NCBI RefSeq assembly: GCF_000160855.1
Contig: NZ_GG700759.1
Span: 55,052-65,851 of the forward strand
DNA length: 10,800 bases
Direction of reading: 5' to 3'
Origin: Lactobacillus helveticus DSM 20075 = CGMCC 1.1877
GTDB lineage: Bacteria > Bacillota > Bacilli > Lactobacillales > Lactobacillaceae
The position numbers and the translations under genes are program-made. Shown here in pieces: positions 7,251 to 10,800 of this stretch (position 1 is its first letter; each line of letters starts with the position of its first letter). The notes under the pieces are model-generated. The model saw nothing but the letters and a program-made list of their open reading frames with translations, was not told the DNA's origin and did no database searches.

Positions 7251-8633
7251 ATGAACAAAAAATTTACACATAAAAAACAACATCATGAAAAAGATGTAAT
7301 TATCACAATTAAACGTTTAGGGATTAACGGTGAAGGAATCGGCTATTATAAAAAGAAGATTATCTTCATCCCCGGCGCTTTACCAGATGAAGTAGTTGTA
7401 GCAAAAATCGTTAAAAGCTACCCTCACTACATTCAAGGTGAACTTGTCCGCATTAAGGAAAAAAGTCCTGACCGCGTAGCTTTCCCAGAAGGCGTAGATC
7501 CAGAAATCGGTGGATTAGAACTTGCACATCTATCTTACGAAAAGCAGCTTGAATTTAAGCGCAACAATATGCTTGAATCACTCAGAAAGTACCATCCAAG
7601 AAACTACGCTAAGTACAAGGTCAAGAAGACTATCCCAGCTCCTGACGAATGGCACTACCGCAATAAGGCACAATACCAAATTGAAAATATTCACGGCAAG
7701 ACCAAGTTGGGACTTTTCGCACCAAATTCTCACCGCTTAATCGACTTGCCTAAGATGCCTACTCAAAGTGAAGACACCCAAAAGACTGAACGTGAAATCA
7801 AAGTTTTAATTGAAAAGCTGCATGTTCCTGTTGCTAATTTCCGTCGTCATTTGCCTGGCGTTAAAACTATTGTAGTGCGTCAATCTGAAGCTACTAAGGA
7901 AATTCAAGTTACTTTAATCACTATTGGTCATAAGATCAAGAATTTGATTCCGTTAGCTAAAGAAATTATGAAATTGGACAACGTAGTCAGCGTTTACCAA
8001 AATGAAACTGAATGGCAAAATCCACAAGTTTGGGGCAATAAAACTGAAAAACTATTAGGTAAAAACCAAATCATGGAAGAAATTTTGGGTAAGAAATTTG
8101 CCTTATCCCCACGTGCTTTCTTCCAGCTCAATCCAGTTCAAACAGTGAACTTGTATTCTGAAGCTTTGAAATACCTCGACTTAACTCCAGATCAAACCTT
8201 GATTGATGCTTATAGTGGTGTAGGTACATTGGGTATCTTAGCAGCTGACCGTGTCAAGCAAGTTATTGGTATCGAAACTATTCCAGAAGCTGTTAAAGAT
8301 GCTCAACATAATGTCGAACTCAACCATATCAAAAATGCTGACTATATCCAAGGCAGCGTAGAAAAGGTATTGCCTGAATTAAAAAATAGCGGCGTTTCAA
8401 TTGATGCCTTAATCGTTGACCCACCTAGAACAGGTTTAGCTAAGAAATTAATCAAAACACTTTTACAGGTAAAGCCTGAAACTTTTGTTTACATTTCATG
8501 TAATCCATCCACTCTCGCACAAGATTTAGTACTCTTAAGTGAAGTTTACGATATCCGTGTAATTCAAAATGTGGATATGCTGCCACAAACTCCACGCTGT
8601 GAAGCAATCGCAAAATTAGTTTTGAGAAAATAA
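7251..8633 (+). CDS. rlmD: 23S rRNA (uracil-C5) methyltransferase, RlmD/RlmCD (RumA) family
   Basis: An S-adenosylmethionine-dependent enzyme that makes 5-methyluridine in 23S rRNA (U1939 in E. coli RlmD; the Gram-positive RlmCD type can also modify U747). It has 460 residues. The order is: a basic N-terminal tail; a TRAM RNA-binding domain (about 14-70, IKRLGINGEGIGYY); a central domain; and a Rossmann methyltransferase domain with the SAM loop DAYSGVGTLG from residue 319, VDPPRTGL, and the catalytic nucleophile Cys417 in ISCNPSTLAQDL. The proton-abstracting Glu451 is in PQTPRCEA. The protein has only two cysteines (417 and 450). The usual Fe-S motif CxxxxxCGGC is replaced by FPEGVDPEIGGLEL, so no cluster can form. 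Which uridine it modifies cannot be told from sequence. It is monocistronic. Confidence 0.9.
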   Translation: MNKKFTHKKQHHEKDVIITIKRLGINGEGIGYYKKKIIFIPGALPDEVVVAKIVKSYPHYIQGELVRIKEKSPDRVAFPEGVDPEIGGLELAHLSYEKQLEFKRNNMLESLRKYHPRNYAKYKVKKTIPAPDEWHYRNKAQYQIENIHGKTKLGLFAPNSHRLIDLPKMPTQSEDTQKTEREIKVLIEKLHVPVANFRRHLPGVKTIVVRQSEATKEIQVTLITIGHKIKNLIPLAKEIMKLDNVVSVYQNETEWQNPQVWGNKTEKLLGKNQIMEEILGKKFALSPRAFFQLNPVQTVNLYSEALKYLDLTPDQTLIDAYSGVGTLGILAADRVKQVIGIETIPEAVKDAQHNVELNHIKNADYIQGSVEKVLPELKNSGVSIDALIVDPPRTGLAKKLIKTLLQVKPETFVYISCNPSTLAQDLVLLSEVYDIRVIQNVDMLPQTPRCEAIAKLVLRK

Positions 8634-8640
8634 TATGATA

Positions 8641-8675
8641 AAAAAACAACCTAGTCATCTGCTAGGTTGTTTTTG
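8641..8675. terminator. Terminator after the rRNA methyltransferase gene
   Basis: AAAAACAACCTAG (8642-8654) pairs perfectly with CTAGGTTGTTTTT (8662-8674) across a 7-nt loop, 8 bp after the stop codon. A-rich left and T-rich right flanks mean it can also stop leftward transcripts leaving the accessory region. Confidence 0.93.
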
Positions 8676-8680
8676 CATAC

Positions 8681-8721
8681 AAAAAGCGACTGCCGGGCAA
8701 TCCTTGTCTCTTAGCAGTCGC
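8681..8721 (-). terminator. Leftward intrinsic terminator
   Basis: GCGACTGC (8686-8693) and GCAGTCGC (8714-8721) form a perfect 8-bp stem with a 20-nt loop. On the minus strand the stem is followed by U5 (8685-8681). There is no T-run on the plus strand, so it serves leftward transcription only. Confidence 0.8.
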
Positions 8722-8777
8722 AATTCAAGTGGATGAGGTGGCTCATCAAATTGATAGTCACGATCTTCAACTATTTG
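8681..8777 (-). ncRNA. Candidate small RNA of about 100 nt, leftward
   Basis: A complete transcription unit without a convincing gene is visible on the minus strand. It has a -10 box TATAAT (8784-8789) with a fair -35 TTGGTT (8808-8813) at 18 nt, an internal hairpin GATGAG-N4-CTCATC (8732-8747), and an intrinsic terminator with a perfect 8-bp GC-rich stem. The predicted RNA starts near 8777 and ends near 8681. I do not recognise it as a known family. Antisense RNA of a type I toxin-antitoxin pair, a relic of a mobile element, or the 3' end of a lost gene are all possible. Reading frames within it lack a supported start. Confidence 0.45.
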
Positions 8778-8783
8778 TTATGT

Positions 8784-8808
8784 ATTATAAAACAATGGCA
8801 TTATCGTA
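8784..8808 (-). promoter_or_regulatory. Putative promoter of the small RNA candidate
   Basis: On the minus strand TTGGTT (8813-8808) precedes a perfect TATAAT (8789-8784) by 18 nt. The -10 is strong and the -35 weak. Confidence 0.45.
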
Positions 8809-8823
8809 ACCAATATTAACATT

Positions 8824-8840
8824 CACTTGTTCGGGTCTTT
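8824..8840 (+). repeat. Isolated copy of the IS terminal sequence
   Basis: CACTTG directly followed by TTCGGGTCTTT is the inverted counterpart of AAAGACCCGAA (10737-10747) and CAAGTG (10756-10761) at the transposase-proximal IS end. The 11-bp block is perfect. The 8 bp between the two blocks at the right end are missing here. Either this is the true left end of a long element of about 1.94 kb, or a solo end left by an older related IS. Confidence 0.6.
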
Positions 8841-9011
8841 ACATAAAACGTAACTTTTAATGAATTGGAGTTTTGTAAACAGCCATTATTAGGGCTGACA
8901 CCTCTACATATAGAGAATCTTTCAAGTTTCCAATAATAATACAATTCTGGAGATAAAAACTTACTTATATTTATACTTGTTAACTTAATTTCTACCTATT
9001 CCACATCTTTA
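8841..9011. other. Non-coding accessory stretch with small hairpins
   Basis: No supported gene is present. A 5-bp dyad CAGCC/GGCTG lies near 8880-8897, and the palindrome CTCTA-CATA-TAGAG at 8902-8915. The minus strand has an open frame of some 55 codons without a start or Shine-Dalgarno, which I regard as chance or a decayed IS sequence. Confidence 0.4.
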
Positions 9012-9040
9012 ATTATATCCGCTTGTGTAACCGCTTGCAA
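9012..9040 (-). promoter_or_regulatory. Leftward promoter with overlapping cre (CcpA) site
   Basis: On the minus strand TTGCAA (9040-9035) and a perfect TATAAT (9017-9012) are spaced by 17 nt. The 15 bases 9040-9026, TTGCAAGCGGTTACA, fit the cre consensus WTGNAANCGNWNNCW at every position and cover the -35 box and spacer. That is the usual layout for repression by CcpA/HPr-Ser-P. A 7-bp direct repeat, CCGCTTG (9019-9025 and 9031-9037), overlaps it. No gene now follows. Confidence 0.6.
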
Positions 9041-9043
9041 TAA

Positions 9044-9166
9044 TTAACGAATATATTTTTTTAAAAAATCTTTGATAACTTGTCGATATTTATTTTTGTA
9101 CATTGGATAAGACATTGCATGTCCAGCTAACGGTGCAATCCATAAAAATTTAAGACTTATAGCAGT
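9044..9166 (-). pseudogene. C-terminal remnant of an alpha/beta hydrolase
   Basis: The minus strand from about 9166 to the TAA at 9046-9044 encodes some 40 residues, including WIAPLAGHAMSYPMYKN and then a basic helix ending FLKKYIR. This resembles the end of alpha/beta hydrolases of the esterase/YqkD type, where GHAMS carries the catalytic histidine. An in-frame TAG immediately upstream (within 9167-9169) and unrelated hairpin-rich sequence beyond show that the rest of the gene (catalytic serine, lid, start) is gone. It was probably cut by the neighbouring IS. The assignment rests on pattern recognition of a short piece. Confidence 0.55.
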
Positions 9167-9190
9167 CTAAAAAAGAGATTGAAAATCAAT

Positions 9191-9216
9191 TCAATGTCAT
9201 TAAGTTAAGACATTGA
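9191..9216. repeat. Inverted repeat between the hydrolase remnant and the IS
   Basis: TCAATGTC (9191-9198) and GACATTGA (9209-9216) form a perfect 8-bp stem with a 10-nt loop. A further ATCAAT/ATTGAT pair (9185-9190 and 9216-9221) can extend it imperfectly. It lacks a T-run, and its role is unknown. Confidence 0.5.
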
Positions 9217-9234
9217 TTGATGATCTGACTTTAT

Positions 9235-9264
9235 GAACCGAATCATTTGGATTCGGTTCTTTTT
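9235..9264 (+). terminator. Rightward terminator-like hairpin at the left IS region
   Basis: GAACCGAATC (9235-9244) pairs perfectly with GATTCGGTTC (9250-9259) across a 5-nt loop, followed by T-rich sequence. No rightward gene is left to terminate. It may protect the transposase from readthrough, or be a terminator that served as IS target. The right arm TTCGGTTCTTT resembles the IS end TTCGGGTCTTT (one mismatch), so this could also be the real left IS end. Confidence 0.65.
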
Positions 9265-9270
9265 CTTTCT

Positions 9271-9298
9271 AAAGCATTTATCGAATTGCTTTATTCGA
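9271..9298. repeat. Two overlapping, mutually exclusive hairpins
   Basis: AAAGCA (9271-9276) can pair with TGCTTT (9287-9292), while TCGAAT (9281-9286) can pair with ATTCGA (9293-9298). The two stems share bases and cannot form together. They lie just downstream of the transposase frame. Confidence 0.4.
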
Positions 9299-9301
9299 CA
9301 G

Positions 9302-9339
9302 ATAGCTTTTTGGGCAGCACAAATAAGCTATAGTTTTTT
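9302..9339 (+). terminator. Weak rightward terminator-like hairpin
   Basis: ATAGCTT (9302-9308) pairs with AAGCTAT (9325-9331) across a 16-nt loop, and T6 follows at 9334-9339. It lies directly after the transposase stop and reads toward the transposase gene, so it could block outside transcription entering antisense. Confidence 0.4.
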
Positions 9340-9346
9340 AATTAGT

Positions 9347-10708
9347 TTAAGCTGCCAAACGATAAGGAAAGCCAATTACTAATTTAGCCTTTAGATTCCG
9401 TTTATCTTTTCTTCCGGGTCGAATAGGAGTTGAATAAAATACCATATCCAGTAATAATTGCCCAAAGCTAATATCCGAGTTGTCGCTTAAACCAAAATAT
9501 CGTCGCCAGATACAACAGGCCATTTTAAAATCTATTTGATATTGATATTTGCTCTTAACATATGGTTTAGAACTAGTAGCTACGGACAAACTTACCGCAT
9601 TATACATTGCAAAATGAGCATATATCTCCATATAAACAAATTGATCTTTTTTAGAATGAAATTGGATGCCACTTAAATCATATTTAAGCTCTCTAAAGGA
9701 AGTTTCTATTCCCCAGCTAAGATGATAGATCTCTTTCATTCTAGCTAGAGGAAACTCATTGCGATCCAAATTGGTGATGAGCACTTCCCACTCGTCATCT
9801 GAACCTGGTGGATTGATTCTAAACTTGCAAACTCGAAATTTAACATTGCATAAATCTTCAAAATCCCAGCGGCAATCTTGTGTATTTTTAGAGCGAACGG
9901 CTTTATAGTGATGCTTTTTGTGGAGTATCAAGTGGAGAAACTTTTCCGTATCTTTATGAGTAACGTAATAATAATGTGACTAAGTTACTTTGCAAGAAAG
10001 GTCGATATCGCATTCATGATCTGGCAATGTGGCAATTTCCTTAATCCCGCCATATCCAGTTTTAGTTCTGATCATATAATGGCAATGCTTTAATCGATTA
10101 CAGTTTTCAATAAAATTAAAGCCAGTATAGCCACGATCCATTAAACCTAAAAAATCTTTTTCTTGCTGGGCTAATTGCTTTAACATCATCAAAGCTGTTT
10201 GGCGTTCATCCATTTTGGGTCTAGGCTGAATAATCAGATCTAAATATAGTTTATTCAAGACATCATAAAGAGCATTTACATGAATTTGGCAATATATTTT
10301 GCCATCTTTTCTTTTAAAAATATTTTCTGACTTAGGATTAAATGGCTGATCAAAATCAGAACCATCAATCGCTACAACTAAATACTTATCATCTAGAAAC
10401 TGCAATGCAGTACTTGCACGACTAAGTTCCAACATAATTTATTTAAAGCATTCAAGTTTTAATTTAGCTTTTTGTTGTTCAAAAGCTGAGGCCGTCATTC
10501 TGAGATTCATATCAGAAAAAGCGTGAAAAATTTCCATGTTCAGACTGCCAGCTCCCATGTTTAAAATCAACTTAATCAAATCAACCGCATTGAGCTTGCG
10601 ACAACGGGTAAAAGCCCGATCAGAAACAGAGAAAGCGTGAATGTTAGCGGCGATTTTATTGATAATATTGTCCATTAGCATTAAAATATTTGAGTGAAGG
10701 GCTTTCAT
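9347..10708 (-). pseudogene. IS4-family (ISPepr1-like) transposase with two nonsense codons
   Basis: One continuous frame of 454 codons, the normal full length for this group, is interrupted by TAA at codon 90 (10441-10439) and TAG at codon 243 (9982-9980). There is no frameshift, so the three open pieces are one gene. Visible motifs are an N-terminal domain (RAFTRCRKLNAVDLIKLIL), the first catalytic Asp in AIDGSD (codon 115), the second in MDRGY (codon 191), and the Glu at codon 335 in YHLSWGIETSFRELK. The IS4 signature Y-x2-R-x3-E-x6-K is broken because its Arg is Ser (codon 331). Three independent defects mean the enzyme is dead. A weak AAAGG (10723-10719) precedes the ATG by 10 nt. Confidence 0.93.
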
Positions 10709-10761
10709 AATAATACGACCTTTCTAAAATTATTTGAAAGACCCGAAAGTTTAAACAAGTG

Positions 10762-10799
10762 AAGTGAGAAGAGGCATTTTCTTCTCACTTTTTATTTTA
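10762..10799 (+). terminator. Strong terminator hairpin abutting the IS right end
   Basis: AAGTGAGAAGA (10762-10772) pairs perfectly with TCTTCTCACTT (10780-10790) across a 7-nt loop, followed by a T-rich tail to the window edge. It begins directly after the IS end. No rightward gene precedes it, so it is probably half of an older bidirectional terminator of a gene beyond the window. Confidence 0.8.
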
Positions 10800-10800
10800 G

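Larger units (their letters stand above)
9244..10761 (-). mobile_element. Decayed IS4-family insertion sequence (left end uncertain)
   Basis: The right end is well placed by AAAGACCCGAA (10737-10747), the palindrome GTTTAAAC (10749-10756) and CAAGTG ending at 10761. The left end is ambiguous. A partial match CATTTG..TTCGGTTCTTT at 9244-9262 would give about 1.5 kb, usual for this group. A better sequence match at 8824 would give about 1.94 kb and enclose the hydrolase remnant. I could not find target-site duplications for either choice. The element cannot move by its own transposase. Confidence 0.6.

Noticed and set aside
8646..8770. Leftward open frame of about 40 codons across the small RNA candidate
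   Set aside because: It has no ATG, GTG or TTG start with a ribosome-binding site and runs through two terminators.
8675..9346. CRISPR array, tRNA or riboswitch in the intergenic stretch
   Set aside because: There are no regularly spaced direct repeats, no cloverleaf and no recognisable aptamer. The only direct repeat is the 7-bp CCGCTTG pair.
9980..10441. Programmed readthrough or separate subunits for the transposase pieces
   Set aside because: The pieces are one frame, the stops have no recoding context I recognise, and a catalytic-signature residue is also lost, so decay is the simpler explanation.

Overview
The window looks like a chromosomal segment of a low-GC lactobacillus. I infer the Lactobacillus acidophilus/johnsonii/gasseri/helveticus side of the genus from the AT-rich codon use, the gene content and the type of IS4-family transposase. 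No rRNA, tRNA or CRISPR array is visible.

Positions 1-2760 read rightwards. They hold clpE, a Clp ATPase, under a strong promoter that is overlapped by a CIRCE (HrcA) operator and translated from a TTG codon. A small DUF1827-type gene follows and ends at a symmetric bidirectional terminator. Positions 2764-5300 read leftwards: a CorC/HlyC-like CBS-domain gene and prfC (peptide chain release factor 3) form an operon with a TAATG stop/start overlap. A divergent promoter region near 5300 then serves this operon and a rightward four-helix membrane protein of unknown function (5358-5819). That gene converges, with one base between the stop codons, on a leftward pair: recX followed by an unrecognised 160-residue acidic protein. 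Divergent from recX is an RlmD/RlmCD-type 23S rRNA m5U methyltransferase (7251-8633), which has lost the cysteines of the Fe-S cluster and ends in a good terminator.

The conserved backbone stops there. Positions 8675-10800 are a decayed accessory island. In order it holds: a probable leftward non-coding RNA of about 100 nt with its own promoter and terminator; an isolated copy of an IS end; a leftward promoter with a cre (CcpA) site that no longer has a gene; the last 40 or so codons of an alpha/beta hydrolase; several hairpins; and a full-length but dead IS4-family (ISPepr1-like) transposase. The transposase has two in-frame nonsense codons and a lost signature arginine. The IS right end abuts a strong terminator hairpin at the window edge.

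Functionally the backbone is housekeeping: protein quality control, translation termination, rRNA modification and RecA modulation. I found no convincing multi-gene defence or other novel system. The most interesting unexplained signals are the non-coding RNA candidate at 8681-8777, the orphan cre-promoter at 9012-9040, and the repeated IS-end motif.
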